Positions 21,225 through 32,176 are shown, counted from the stretch's first letter. The stretch is 64,000 bases of DNA from Nannobrachium achirus (GCA_963921795.1 OY997659.1:52766837-52830836), one strand, 5' to 3'. Translations and numbers: made by a program. The notes: generated by a model not told the origin, from the sequence alone.

Positions 21225-21885
21225 TATGGGCATAAAAAGGATTTGGTTCACCTGACATCACAGTGATTATACATTGACATTCACAGATCAGGGATCTCCA
21301 TATATGGGCATAAAAGGGATTTGGTCCCCCTGGCATCACAGGGATCTCCATATCTCCATATATGGGCATAAAAGGGATTTGGTCCCCCTGGCATCACAGG
21401 GATCTCCATATAAGGGCATAAAAGGGATTTGGTTCCCCTGGCATCACAGGGATCTCCATATCTCCATATAAGGGCATAAAAGGGATTTGGTTCCCCTGGC
21501 ATCACAGGGATCTCCATATCTCCATATAAGGGCATAAAGGGGATTTGGTTCCCCTGGCATCACAGGGATCTCCATATCTCCATATATGGGCATAAAAGGG
21601 ATGTGTTCCCCCTGACACCACAGGGATCTCCATATCTCCATATATGGGCATAAACAGGATTTGGTTCCCTTGGCATCACAGGGATCTCCATATCTCCATA
21701 TATGGGCATAAAAGGGATTTGGTTCCCCTGGCATCACAGGGATCTCCATATCTCCATATATGGGCATAAACGGGATTTGGTTCCCCTGGCATCGCAGGGA
21801 TCTCCATATCTCCATATATGGGCATAAAAGGGATTTCGTTCCCTTGGCATCACAGGGATCTCCATATATGGCAATAAAAGGGATT
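21225..21885. repeat. CArG-box minisatellite, 50/58-bp units, about 12 copies
   Basis: The unit is GATCTCCATATCTCCATATA then TGGGCATAAAAGGGATTTGG and a CCCTGGCATCACAG stretch. CCATATATGG, present in many units, is a perfect CC(A/T)6GG CArG box, the binding motif of SRF; GCATAAAAGG resembles a TATA box. Some units have CCATATAAGG, also a CArG match. Open frames with many PYMEIW/PIYGD residues here merely read the repeat. Confidence 0.95.
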
Positions 21886-22206
21886 TTGTCGCCAGATTAG
21901 CAAAAACACTACATTACCCATACGCCTCAGCGGCGCTCGCTGATGACGCGCGCTGGTGACACGCAGGCCGCGCACAGAGCTCTGGGAAACAGAGCGTCGT
22001 TCTGCTCCGTGTTATGTGGACGGGAGCTGCTAGCAATGCTAGCTCCATGGTGCTACACGGTTACACATTGAAATGGATTATACAAGAAGACCCCGTTAAC
22101 GTTACGATGCGGGGCCTTCATCGACGCCAATCATCGCGCCTCGGTGACTTCCATTAACCCTATGATGGCGTTCAATGTGTTAAACAAACATTAACATTAA
22201 TATTAA

Positions 22207-22292
22207 CCAGTAAGACTCCCTAATCGGGAGATAAGCGACCGTTGGTTGCTTATCTCCACAAATAGGCCAAAAGTTTGTTTTACCAATTATTA
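22207..22292 (+). repeat. boundary module GTAAGACTCCCTAATCGGGAG
   Basis: CCAGTAAGACTCCCTAATCG through TTGTTTTACCAATTAT is almost identical to 50591-50680, and its reverse complement begins at 42892-42915. GACTCCC and GGGAGAT form a short palindrome. In all three places it lies upstream of CArG boxes and a TATA box. Confidence 0.85.
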
Positions 22293-22369
22293 CACTCTAT
22301 GTGAACATTTACATCAACAAATCCCAAGTACTATGCAGAACGACCCATTTCAAGTTTTTAATGTACAAC

Positions 22370-22415
22370 AATATTTAGAAAATAGGTCTACAAGCTCACA
22401 ATGCTACGCATTGTC
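22370..22415. repeat. partial palindromic hairpin core
   Basis: AAAATAGGTCTACAAGCTCAC and a short answering end; most of the right arm is lost. Confidence 0.5.
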
Positions 22416-22435
22416 CTCGTCCCTTATATTCCCAT

Positions 22436-22800
22436 AGGTTATATGGAGATCTCAGTGTTTGTCAGTCCTTGTTCATTTATGCCCATATATGGACATCTCT
22501 ATATCTACTGTAACAGTCCTTGTCCCTTTATGCCCGGAGATCTCTTAACTGTAAGTCCTTGTCCCTTTTATGCCCATATATGGATATTCCTGATGTCATC
22601 ATATGAACATATATGGGCTTTCTGATATGCCCATATATGGAGATCTCTTAACTGTAAGCCCTTGTCCCTTTTATGCCCATATATGGATATCCCTGATGTC
22701 ATCCGTATATGCCCATATATGGGCTTTCTAATATGCCCATATATGGAGATCTCTGTATCTCCATATATGGGTATAAAAGGATATGACATCACCAAGAATG
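22436..22800 (+). promoter_or_regulatory. CArG-box cluster upstream of the zinc-finger gene
   Basis: Several CCATATATGG palindromes lie here, most within ATGCCCATATATGGAGATCTC. The last (22761-22770) is followed at once by GTATAAAAGG. Two copies of TGACATCACCAAGAATGACT come next, each containing an AP-1-like TGACTCA. SRF is known to act through CArG boxes with AP-1 and TATA in immediate-early promoters; use here is inference. Confidence 0.65.
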
Positions 22801-22858
22801 ACTCAACCACCCTGACTCGTCATCATGACATCACCAAGAATGACTCAACCACTGCGGG

Positions 22859-22866
22859 TATAAAAG
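22859..22866 (+). promoter_or_regulatory. TATA box of zinc-finger gene
   Basis: TATAAAAG, about 280 bases before the first ATG. A start of transcription near 22890 would give a leader of about 255 bases that contains no ATG before 23145. Confidence 0.65.
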
Positions 22867-23144
22867 CAGTTGCATTCCCACGGTAGATTCAGAATCAACC
22901 ATCGCACCAGAGAATCTCCAACTCTACCAGCAAGACTATCCACGGATCTTCAAGGACACTCCAACCTCAACCAACTCATATTCAGTTCCCAAGATATTTG
23001 GCCTTACAACCCAGATATCTTTGTACCACACAAACCTTTGACTACCGTGACCATATCGTTAGATATCCCGGTTTAAGTCTAGTCGGACACCACTGTGGTG
23101 GGTCCTAGTTCCAACCTTTGAATAACAGTCCTTCCTTAGTAGTA

Positions 23145-23888
23145 ATGAACATCATGGAGCTGGAGATGACCTCAACTGAACCTACAGCTCTGTCCCCGTC
23201 ACGGTCCATGTACCACGAACCGCCACTCCTGGAAGGAGTCTCCTCCGGATCTTCCCAGGCTAAGCTCTCCTGTTGGAAGTGTACCTCTACGTCTCATCCA
23301 AGCCAGTATGACTGCTGCTGCCAAATGCTGAGGAACGGACAAAGGCGAATGGTCAGCCCTGGAACCAGCCGGAGACAAGACGGAGGAGGCACGGACCCGC
23401 CGAAATCTCAAAGTCGTCAAGAGTCAACAGGAGATGCAAAGAAACATCAGATGACTTACACAGGAATGAAAACTCACATCTGTGAACATTGTGACAAAGG
23501 TTTCAATGGGTCACATGCCCTGCAGACACACCTGCGTGTCCACACAGGAGAAAAACCTTTCCAGTGTACAGTGTGTGACAAGAGTTTCAGTCAGGCAGGT
23601 AATCTGAAAAGACACCAGCACGTCCACACGGGAGAAAAACCTTACCACTGTAAACTATGCAACAAGAGTTTCAGTCAGTTGGATAAACTGAAGACACACC
23701 AGCGCATCCACACAGGAGAGAAACCTTACATTTGTAGGTGGTGTGACAAGAGTTTCAATGAATTAGGCAATCTGAAGAGACACCTGCGCATCCACACGGG
23801 AGAAAAACCTTACATTTGTAGGTGGTGTGGCAAGAGTTTCAATGACTCAGGCAGTCTGAAGAGACACCTGCACACCCACACGGGATGA
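23145..23888 (+). CDS. intronless C2H2 zinc-finger protein, five fingers
   Basis: The 247-residue protein starts at the first ATG after the TATA box ([17 protein letters not shown]); a second ATG at 23154 has a better context. A linker of about 110 residues without a KRAB or SCAN box leads to five tandem C2H2 fingers at about 111-133, 139-161, 167-189, 195-217 and 223-245, joined by TGEKP linkers. Such arrays bind DNA in the nucleus. Fingers 4 and 5 share YICRWC and are near duplicates. The reading frame stops exactly in the linker after finger 5, where TGEKP would continue (GGA TGA AAA CC), and relics of a further finger lie at 24205-24265. The gene may thus be truncated but functional. Target sites are unknown. 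Confidence 0.8.
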   Translation: MNIMELEMTSTEPTALSPSRSMYHEPPLLEGVSSGSSQAKLSCWKCTSTSHPSQYDCCCQMLRNGQRRMVSPGTSRRQDGGGTDPPKSQSRQESTGDAKKHQMTYTGMKTHICEHCDKGFNGSHALQTHLRVHTGEKPFQCTVCDKSFSQAGNLKRHQHVHTGEKPYHCKLCNKSFSQLDKLKTHQRIHTGEKPYICRWCDKSFNELGNLKRHLRIHTGEKPYICRWCGKSFNDSGSLKRHLHTHTG

Positions 23889-24180
23889 AAACCTTTCTAC
23901 GTTTGAATCCCCTGTGGTGCAAGCGGCCATGTCGGGTTAGAGTTAGGGTTAGTTAGTTAACCCTAACTCTAACCCTGTGGTCAAGCGGCCATGTCGGCCG
24001 TCTGTGCCAACACAATTGGTCCGTGTTCCGGGGGAGGGAAGCCGGATGGGGAGGGTGATACTGGTCATTGCATGTATTCCTACGGGCTGGGGAGGAATCG
24101 ATTGGTATAACGACTAAATTGGGGAGAAAAAGAGGAAAAAATGATCGTCTAAAAACCCTCTGGGACTCAAATTAAAAATA
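23889..24180. mobile_element. short interspersed element after the zinc-finger stop
   Basis: GCAAGCGGCCATGTCGG occurs twice around an inverted GTTAGAGTTAGGGTTAG and CTAACCCTAACTCTAAC pair. The sequence then runs to CGACTAAATTGGGGAGAAAA, a tail seen in widespread fish short repeats. I read it as an insertion that separates the zinc-finger gene from its former 3' fingers. Confidence 0.55.
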
Positions 24181-24204
24181 AGAAATAGAAATAAGAAAAC
24201 GTTC

Positions 24205-24265
24205 TACTGTAAACAAGGGTGACAAGAGTTAAAGTAGTTCAGAAAGTCTTAAGACACCAGCATTT
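24205..24265 (+). pseudogene. relic of a C2H2 finger
   Basis: GTGACAAGAGTTAAAGTAG and AAGTCTTAAGACACCAGCAT resemble the finger segments GTGACAAGAGTTTCAGTCAG and CTGAAGACACACCAGC of the upstream gene, with frame-breaking changes. Confidence 0.55.
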
Positions 24266-24296
24266 AGAAAACACCATCCATAATGATCTGGTAGAG

Positions 24297-24487
24297 CAGG
24301 GGTCTTCAACAGGGGGTCCGGGATCCCTAGGGGTTCCTCAGAGTTACTACAGGGGGTCCTCCAAATCTTCCAATATTTTTAACCATTAACAACTTGAACC
24401 CTATAGTGTCCATGTTCTAAGAACTGTAGCCAAAAAAAAAAAATCTACAAGCTCACAACGCCTCGCGCGAGGCGTTGTGATCGGCAA
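24297..24487 (-). mobile_element. truncated hAT MITE, 6634-7050 family
   Basis: CAGGGGTCTTCAACAGGGGG and the next 100 bases are the reverse complement of the 6634-7050 right half. It stops at a palindromic-core remnant, TCTACAAGCTCACAACGCC with GGCGTTGTGATCGG, next to the LINE 3' end. Confidence 0.75.
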
Positions 24488-24827
24488 AGTGGTTTTATTT
24501 TGAAATTTCGTTAGAGGATCAACCATTGAGTTGCAGCAACTCGTTTTCGAGGTTTTCCTCAAGTACAACAAACAACAACAACAACAATAAACAACACAGA
24601 ACAACAAAACAAAGACATACATATAAGGCTCCTCCAACATTTCAACCCCCACTACACCCCCCACTCCTACAGTATACTAGTATCCTTAGTGATAAAGATG
24701 AATAAAAATGAATACAAATGAAAGCATAAAAATAAAAATAACAAAACTTTGCAGATGCACAGATCATACAAATTACAGATCAGCATGAAAAAATAAATAA
24801 TAATAACTTAATTAAACATAATTCCAG

Positions 24828-26792
24828 TCAGAAACAAGAGCAGCTAGTTGTAAAATGGGCCAACAGAGAAGATTTGAATGCATTAAAATTAGAAATTGCT
24901 CTGAGGGACAAAGGCAGGATATTAAAGTCAGCTGGTGCTTTAAACTTGAAGGCACGTCTCCCAATGTCAGTGTTCATGATGGGCACTATGAAAAAAAGAT
25001 GCTGTGTATGTCTTAGGGAATATGATGACGTAAATGGCTGTAAATACTGTTTTAAGTATGATGGAAAATTGAAATAAAAACATTTGAAAACAAAAAGTAG
25101 CCAATGAAATTTTCTCCTAGCCTGGGGTGATAACCAGTTCAATGATTCGTACATAACACAATGATGAGTAAGATAAGGACATCTCAAAACAAATCTACAA
25201 ATACTATTATAAGCAACAGTTAATGAATGGAGCGTTTCAGAGGTGTTCTGGTAAATTACATCACCATAGTCCAGTATTGGAAATAACAGCTGCTGGGAAA
25301 TTTGCTTTCTTATTTTAAAGCTAAAACAATTGATTGATCTGTACATAACTTTAAGACTAATGTTTATTTTAGTTCGAATGAATTCAATGTGAGGCTTAAA
25401 AGAAAGCTCAGAATCCAACCAGAGTCCCAGGTACTTGAAAGACTCAACCAATTTAAGGGGAGAGTGATCAAGAAAATAAATTGACAAATCAGTGGATAAA
25501 TGATTGAGGTTCTAGTGCCAAACAGCATGCTACAGGACTTCTGTTTATTCAGTATGAGATTGTTATTTGATAACCAATCCTGGACCAGGGAAAAATCAGA
25601 CTGCAGATGTCTCTGTATCTGAGCTACATCAGAGTGAGATGAGTGAATGACCGTGTCATCTGCAAATAGATGCATGGAACAAAGTGACATTATTTTGGGG
25701 AGATCATTAATAACACATTGACGACGGTTATGTAGATAGCTGTTAAACCAAAATAAAGCTTGTCAAGAAACACCAATTGCATGTAATTTATCAAGGAGTG
25801 AATAATGATCCACTAAATCAAAAGCCTTGGTTAGGTCAATAAAAATAGCACCTGTTAATTGTCCATTGCCAAAAGAAGAGAACACATCATTGGTAAATTT
25901 TGTGAGCGCTGTAGTGGTGGAAAATTTTGAACGAAAGCCAGATTGAAATGGAGATAATATATTGAAATCATTTATGTATTGAGATAGTTGCTTAAAAAAT
26001 ATTTTTTCAAATATTTTAGCAGTAGTGCAAATAATAGATATTGGCCTGTAGTTGTTAACATCAAGTGGGTCACCACTCTTATGGAGTGGGATGACCTTTG
26101 CACATTTCCAGACTGATGGAAACTGACAAGTAGACAATGACAAATTAAATTAATCAGCTAGAGGATAAATAAGTATGTGAGCTGCTAGTTTTATAAATTT
26201 GGCATCTAAGCCATCTGGACCAACAGCACAGCCATCCTTTAGGTCAGCAATTACTTGTAAAATTTCAATGGGTAAAATAGGTCTAAATTTAAAGGACCCA
26301 GGGATAGTAGGATTATTATCGTATGTGTTTAAGTACGGTGACTCATTAGAATGCATGTTACCGACGGAAGCAAAATGAAAATTAAAAATATTCGAGAAGA
26401 GCGCAGGATCGTGGACAACCTCATCATTACTACGAATTTGTGACACAGAACTTTTTTTGGGACTCAGAATAATGTTCAATCTTTTCCAAAACCGTTTAGG
26501 GTTTTGAAAATCTTGAGCAAGACCCTGTCTATAATAATCCGCCTCAGCATTCCTTGTTTGGGTTTTACAGTCATTTCTCAATCTTTTGTAAACATCCCAG
26601 TCCGCTGGATCTCTGCTCGCTCTATATTTAGCCCAAGCCTTATCTCTACGTTTAAATTGATTTATTAACTCAGAGCTGACCCATGGAAGGTGTCTACCCT
26701 TAACTCTTACAGATTTCTAAGGGGCATGTTTATCAATAACTTTGGTGAACTCATTCAAAAGAAAACTCCAAGCATCTTCAACAAAGGGTATC
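24828..26792 (-). pseudogene. LINE reverse transcriptase, frameshifted
   Basis: Reading leftwards, RT blocks appear in order: NNYRPISIICTTAKIFEKI, then GFRSKFSTTTALTKF, GAIFIDLTKAFDLVDH (motif A aspartate) and HLFADDTVIH (catalytic FADD, motif C). A C-terminal part with LDYGDVIYQN follows. They lie in different frames (26581-26150, 26143-25763, 25690-25364 and 25487-24828), with a stop and shifts between, so the product is broken. Confidence 0.85.
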
Positions 26793-27723
26793 TGTGATAA
26801 AGACAATCTTTCCCACTATTTTCAGCCAACTGTTCAAATGTGTTTCCTGAATATATTTATTATTTTCTGGTTACCTGGTCCTTTCGTATTTAACTCATAC
26901 CCATTTCAGGTTGCAGCATGACCATTAAAACAAACATTTGCATGTTGGGTATGTGCACTGCCTAATCATGTAACTGTTTGTAGCATTGCTCATTATTTCA
27001 TTACCCAACAACATTTGGTCAAGTCACAAAACACAATGCAATTGGTAAAATTCTTTAATCTCCTTGCAACAATGGCCCAAACAAACACACCTTCTTGCCA
27101 TCACCTGTTACAGCCTGTGTATGCTAAAAGAGTCACACCTGCCTGCTCTGCTCTTTATATGGGGTGGAGGAGGTAATTGGGTCGTACCACTGGCCAGGAG
27201 TGTTACTTTTTCCAGTTTAAAGTTTTGCTGGTATGAAAAGAATTGTGATTATAAGAAAAATGGTTTATGCTTACCTTAAACATGTCTAAGGGGTTTTGTG
27301 AAGAGTTTTCTATGTGGATGTCTCACTAGTTAGTAAGTGAGTGAGTTCAGGTAACCTATGCCTTTAGTTGGGTGGCGCCACCAATTAGGAGCTCAGGTTG
27401 AAGTGGTATTTAAGTCAGTCTGTATTGAGACAAAGGGGAAGGAGGTTAGGCACAGGGAGCTCTGTGGCCTAGTACTGCAGCCGGCCGAGGCTGATCATCT
27501 CGGGGCTGTTAATGCGTTTAAGCATGTAAGTTTGTTGTTTTCCATTTTTTGAGAAGTTACGTTTTTTTTGAATGATTTTTTTTTTGAAACATTATTTTTG
27601 TGAAATAATCTTTTGAACATCTTTTTGAACATGCCTGGCCAGAAAGAAAGAAATCATCTTAATTGCAATCTTTTTGTTTGACTGTTCTGTTCACCCAGCC
27701 CTCATCGAACGAACTCTCTTACA
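26793..27723. mobile_element. solo LTR, 931 bp, with 5-bp target duplication
   Basis: The segment begins TGTGATAAAGAC and ends CTCTTACA, with the TG...CA ends of an LTR, and is flanked by GTATC on both sides (26788-26792 and 27724-27728). It interrupts the LINE coding sequence, and excision of the LTR plus one GTATC restores the surrounding frame, which defines both borders. It carries no open gene. TATTTAAG near 27409 could be its TATA box in plus orientation. A solo LTR arises by recombination between the two LTRs of a retroelement. Confidence 0.85.
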
Positions 27724-27728
27724 GTATC

Positions 27729-28175
27729 AACTGAAACCTATCCCAGTCGATAGAAACAACATCTTGAATGAAATTGTCAACATTTAATTTTTTACATTGT
27801 CTCATATTTATACATTTTGGAGGAAGACTGTGAATTTTTATCTTCCATACACAAAAAATTACAGAATGATCGCTAAAGCAGTCAGAAAGTACCCCAGATT
27901 TAATAATCCTATCTGGATGAGAAACAAATATTAGATCTAAAAGAGTCGATGTTGTTTCAGTGACTCTGGTAGGCTCAGTGATCAGTTGAGTTAAATGTGT
28001 ATTCTCAAATAGTTTTTTATCATTTGAAGAAGAGCGAGCAAGCCAGCTAACATTAAAGTCCCCAAGATTGATCCGTTCTGAGTGACAGTTCAAAGAGTTA
28101 ATTGTGGATACTATTTCTTTAATAGAGTCCACTGGTGCGGCTGGGAACCTATAGAAATTACCGATAATTAAAGCT
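27729..28175 (-). pseudogene. LINE endonuclease C-terminal part
   Basis: On the minus strand the frame includes FYRFPAAPVDSIKEIV, INLGDFNVSWL (the GDFN motif of APE-type endonucleases) and SDHSVIFCVWK (SDH motif). The N-terminal catalytic part is missing through 5' truncation. Confidence 0.85.
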
Positions 28176-28240
28176 ATACTGTGTAAGTATAGCTTTAATT
28201 ATACTTACACAGTATAACCTGTCCTCTGGAGGACAGGTCC
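28166..28240. repeat. overlapping short inverted repeats at the LINE 5' edge
   Basis: AATTAAAGCTATA pairs with TATAGCTTTAATT, ATACTGTGTAAGTAT pairs with ATACTTACACAGTAT, and CCTGTCCTC pairs with GAGGACAGG. They crowd 75 bases at the point where the LINE ends. Confidence 0.8.
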
Positions 28241-28361
28241 TCTGGTAGGACATCTAGAATTAATGTTTCTGTTCTCAACTGTTTAAGATGATTATGTTTC
28301 TGGGTTTTGTAGTCAAGTCACTTGATTCCTGCTTTGATTTGTGTTAATTGATCCAATACAC

Positions 28362-28419
28362 ACATGTACATGCACGTGCACATGTACATGCACGTGCACA
28401 TGTACATGCACGTGCACAG
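28362..28419. repeat. 18-bp palindromic tandem repeat
   Basis: CATGTACATGCACGTGCA repeats three times. Each unit contains the palindromes CATGTACATG and GCACGTGC, including the E-box CACGTG. Confidence 0.9.
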
Positions 28420-28479
28420 CAAGCTCTCCTCCCACACTAATTCATGTGAATGAAGTGCACTGCACACAGATGATCTCAA

Positions 28480-28609
<130 letters not shown>

Positions 28610-28868
28610 AAGACGGGACTTTAATGAGAACACACTGAGCAGAACCCAAAGCCAATCTCCCTCAGGACGGAGGAGTTCATCAGCAGGCTCTTCACTTGCT
28701 CTTTGGCTCTCTTTTGCCAATTCCACATTCATTCATTTCTCCTTTGTGACACAGAAGTACATTAATTCTGACAAAGAAAGAGGAAATATGGTTTTACGAG
28801 AGGTTCTTTTTCGCTCATTGGTTTTGCGAGGGTCTGCTCTTGGGGTCCAAGTCCAAGGAGCTCCCTGG

Positions 28869-29386
28869 CAGGGGCGTCAATTGGGTATGGCAGGGGTATG
28901 CAGCTGCCATACCCATGGGTCCAGGGGGGAGAATAAAAGTTACTTTTAAATATAAATCCATGAATGTCTCTTTGTCTATCTGCGCTGGTTATTATGTTGT
29001 TAAATGACTGTAAAATAACTACAAATGCAAAATGTAACAAAATGGTCACTTTAACAAGGAATTATAATTATATTCTCCACACTTGTATTCTCCCTATCTT
29101 GACAGAATGGCATATTCCCAGGTTCCGCAGGTCAGCTGCACAGGTGCAATGCATTATTGTTAATTGTGACATGTTTACTGCAAGTACATGCCAAGTTTAG
29201 CTGCACTTGAACAACCCAGGCTGCCATATCCAGCCCAAGAAACCGTAGAAATAACCCTTAAAATAAATGTATCATGCCTGTTGCTAAGGTATGGCAACAT
29301 GACTGGTGTCTTGCACGCGCGCCTTCGCGCGTGCAAGACACCAGTCATGTTGCCATACCTTAGTTTTTTCTGAACTGATGCCACTG
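28869..29386 (+). mobile_element. hAT MITE, 518 bp, CAGGGGCGTCAATTGGG family
   Basis: It starts CAGGGGCGTCAATTGGGTA and ends TCTGAACTGATGCCACTG. Flanks CTCCCTGG and CTCCATGG agree at 7 of 8 positions, as for a hAT target duplication. Relatives are at 46934-47765, 32943-33090, 33725-34016 and 63110-63150. It carries a perfect hairpin at 29284-29363. Confidence 0.85.
29284..29363. repeat. perfect hairpin: 38-bp arms, 4-base loop
   Basis: CTAAGGTATGGCAACATGAC begins the left arm and GTCATGTTGCCATACCTTAG ends the right arm, around a CCTT loop flanked by GCACGCGCG and CGCGCGTGC. A diverged copy is at 46959-47041. It would fold into a stem like a microRNA precursor, but transposon hairpins do so too. 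Confidence 0.93.
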
Positions 29387-29425
29387 CTCCATGGAACTCT
29401 CTGGCGTAGGCCTACTGTGCACCGA

Positions 29426-29496
29426 ACAGGCGATGTACAAGCTCACAACGCGTCACGTCGTAACCTAATGTGAGCTTGTAGATCATCTATTTTTGT
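29426..29496. repeat. eroded palindromic hairpin core
   Basis: GATGTACAAGCTCACAACGC on the left and GTGAGCTTGTAGATCATC on the right. Confidence 0.7.
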
Positions 29497-29538
29497 GCGA
29501 CTCCATCAAACAGCTAATTATAGTATCAGACAGGAACA

Positions 29539-29930
29539 GGTCAGGTGGGCACTAGGGACATCTGGGCACCTCCATGTAAAATTATTACAAACTATTCTGT
29601 CCAAAAGTAAATATTTGAAAAATGGTTTATGTAATACATAAATATTATGTATGTAACATGTACTAGAGGTACATATTAGACTTCCTTTTATCATGCAATT
29701 TTTCTTTTTTATGCCTCAAAATGAAAGATATACAGGTTTTGTAGCAATTTGTAGCAATTGTACAAATATTAGACCTTAATTGTCGAATGTTTAAGCATGT
29801 AATCATCATGTAGGCCTATACTTTCATTAACTTGAGACCATTTTTCAAATATTAAATCTTTTAACATTTTGTACAAAAAAAAATATTTTACTTCGAGGCG
29901 CCCAGATGTCCCTATAGTGCCCATCTGACC
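29539..29930. mobile_element. MITE with long terminal inverted repeats
   Basis: GGTCAGGTGGGCACTAGGGA then CATCTGGGCACCTC at the left; the right end is the complement (GAGGCGCCCAGATGTCCC then TATAGTGCCCATCTGACC) with few changes. The interior is AT-rich and non-coding. Confidence 0.8.
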
Positions 29931-29983
29931 CGTATCCGCTCAGACGGGCAGGTCCTCAATGGAGTTCGTCCGCAAGCTCTTCA

Positions 29984-30007
29984 CCCCCCCCCCCCCCCCC
30001 CCCCCCC
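29984..30007. repeat. poly(C) run of 24
   Basis: Twenty-four consecutive C. The 120 bases to its right (about 30025-30145) loosely repeat 28725-28830 (CCTTTGTGA, AAGTACATT, AATTCTGA). Confidence 0.85.
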
Positions 30008-30456
30008 TCCTGATTGGACATTTTGTATCCAGGTTCATTTTCCCTTTGTGAAGCTGAAGTACATTGAATTCTGAAGGGAAATGTGGACTTTAAAAGAGGT
30101 TATTTTTCTCTAATTCGTTTTCTTGGAACACACATGATGCTCTCCATCATAATTACAAACGAGGCGAGGAGACGATGAACAGTGCACTGTTGGACGGGCA
30201 TCCTAAATCTCGCGAAAAATATATCGATCGGCTATAATTCTAAGCAGAGATATTTAATGTTGAGCCTTGAGGGACTCCACTCAACAATAGTGAAATGCAA
30301 CTGGATTGAACCAAAAAGGCCGCCCTGTGATTGGCCAGTACAGTCACACTTTGAGGCACTTTGAGTGACAGTTGGCAAGCGCTCACCCCGGGACAAACGC
30401 TGCGCCCCCAAACATGATTTACTATCTTCACAACGTTCTGCAACCCGCTCGCTTTA

Positions 30457-30785
30457 GGGCACCATGTGTGTCCACATTGCTCACAGCTTTCAAACAAAAA
30501 AATCCGAATGGAAATCCGTTCAGGCATTCATGAGATACAAGCCATTATGTTTTCCTAAAATGTAAACAAAGATGGCTGCCATGTTTGATAGATGGGGTTG
30601 CTATGGGGGTTAAACATGCAATTTCGCGATTTCTATCATGCCTACTACATTTTTTGGGGTCCAAAAATTTTTTTTTTTTTTTTTTTTTTTTTTCAAAATG
30701 GCGGAAATTCTCGGGACTATCGGGCCTGGCAGGGAAAGACATTGAAAAAATCTCGGGACTATCGGGCCTGGCATGCAATGAGTTA
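30457..30785. mobile_element. TTAA-type MITE, truncated copy of 17480-17919
   Basis: GTGTCCACATTGCTCACAGC onward matches 17592-17910, and the right end GGCATGCAATGAGTTAA keeps the TTAA border. The left part is missing. A long poly(T) lies at 30668-30693. Confidence 0.75.
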
Positions 30786-30919
30786 ATAGTCTAATTTTAG
30801 TCGACTAAATATCATACGTTTTTTTAGGTGACTAAATAAAGTTGATTTAGTCAACTAAAATGTATTTTTGGCAGGCCTTGATGGCATCGTAATGACTGAT
30901 TTTACACTTGGTTGCTTGC

Positions 30920-30970
30920 TGAAAGTAGCCAATCTAGTGAGCTTGTAGATTGGCTATTTTCAGCACGCAA
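30920..30970. repeat. short palindromic core variant
   Basis: GCTGAAAGTAGCCAATCTAG and GAGCTTGTAGATTGGCTATT then TTCAGC. The outer GCTGAAA/TTTCAGC arms are specific to this copy. Confidence 0.65.
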
Positions 30971-32148
30971 CACCTGAGAGCAACCAAACATAAAATGACT
31001 CTCTTCTCCACTAGTCCCTTCCTAACGTTTTTAGTCTAGTTTTTATTTTGTTGACAAAATTGTCAATATATTTAGTCTTAGTTTTAGTCATCACAGCTTA
31101 GTTTTTATTTAGTTTTCATCAGTGAAAAAAAACGCAGACAACAACGTTTTTCGCCATGGTTTTAGTCGACGAAATCAACTCTGGTGGATATGTGTTCTTT
31201 ATTGTTCTTTTACAGTATATTGCATTAACATATACAGTATAACATCAGCATCTACTCTGCTATTAAATCCGTGAATCAACTGCACCGGGATCGCTTTGGA
31301 GAATACACTGAAGTTTAAAAAAACAAAACAAATGCAGTGACTTTGAAATCAAACTGACTGTGATGGGTTTGGATGAAGAAAAAAACGATACCTTTTGTGT
31401 GGTTTTTGTTTTACAATTGCCGTAGATTAGAGGTTATCATGATTGATTATGTGTGACGTTATAGAGTAGATCATGTATTCATTAATTATATTAACTCTTT
31501 CTCAGCCCCCTTAAATCTGGCTCTAAGTCTCTACTGCCGGATTTTTCACTCATTTTGGGGGACGATTACGCATCGTCTGTAGAGTGTATTGCACACCACA
31601 CCCATATGACTGGAAAGGCCTGCTCGCGCTCTTTCCGATACATCAAAAAAAAAATCTGTATCTTGTTCTATAGTCTAGTAAATGGCAACTTTATAAAGAT
31701 TGTTTTGCTATCAAAACAGCCTTTTTGCATAGACATTTTGAGATAAACGACTTTTTAGTATAATAAATAGAATATCTATTCATTCTACTGTGAATATACC
31801 AACTTCCATATACGTATGGAAAGATCAATTCGCCCTCTTTACAAATCCGCCAAGTAGTAAGTTGCTATCATTTTCTATTGTTTAGAAATAGGGCTGTTTG
31901 TAGGCGATGTAATCACCAAAACAGCTTTCTGAATACATGTTTTCGAAAGGATGCTATCAAACATAACTCTTTTCAGCCTTCTATTTTTGGCTTCAATGAT
32001 GCATCAGGCAGTATGTTTTCAAACAAATGGGTAAACAAATACGTGTTTTACAGACTTTTCAAGTATAAAGGCACATTTCAGCTCAATCCCTCAAGTTATG
32101 TGGACAATAGACCTATAGACCTATATATCCACATACATATATATATAT

Positions 32149-32176
32149 GTGGATGACAGGCACGCCTGTCATCCAC
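32149..32176. repeat. short perfect palindrome
   Basis: GTGGATGACAGGC and GCCTGTCATCCAC, separated by two bases. A TA-rich palindrome (TCCACATACATATAT...) adjoins on the left. Confidence 0.85.

Larger units (their letters stand above)
24490..28175 (-). mobile_element. 5'-truncated LINE (L2/CR1-like), minus strand, split by a solo LTR
   Basis: Endonuclease C-terminal and reverse transcriptase segments lie in the order expected on the minus strand, with the 3' end near 24490 (GTTTTATTTTGAAATTTCG). The 5' end fades near 28175. A 931-bp LTR with target duplications interrupts it. Without the LTR and one GTATC duplication, the endonuclease and RT parts read continuously apart from one in-frame TAG about 25 codons downstream. 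Other frameshifts make the element inactive. Clade is judged from overall look only. Confidence 0.85.

Noticed and set aside
21281..21815. Open frames with PYMEIW / PIYGD repeats
   Set aside because: They read the CArG minisatellite on the minus strand, as do frames at 54718-58322 and 62554-62864; there is no gene-like composition.
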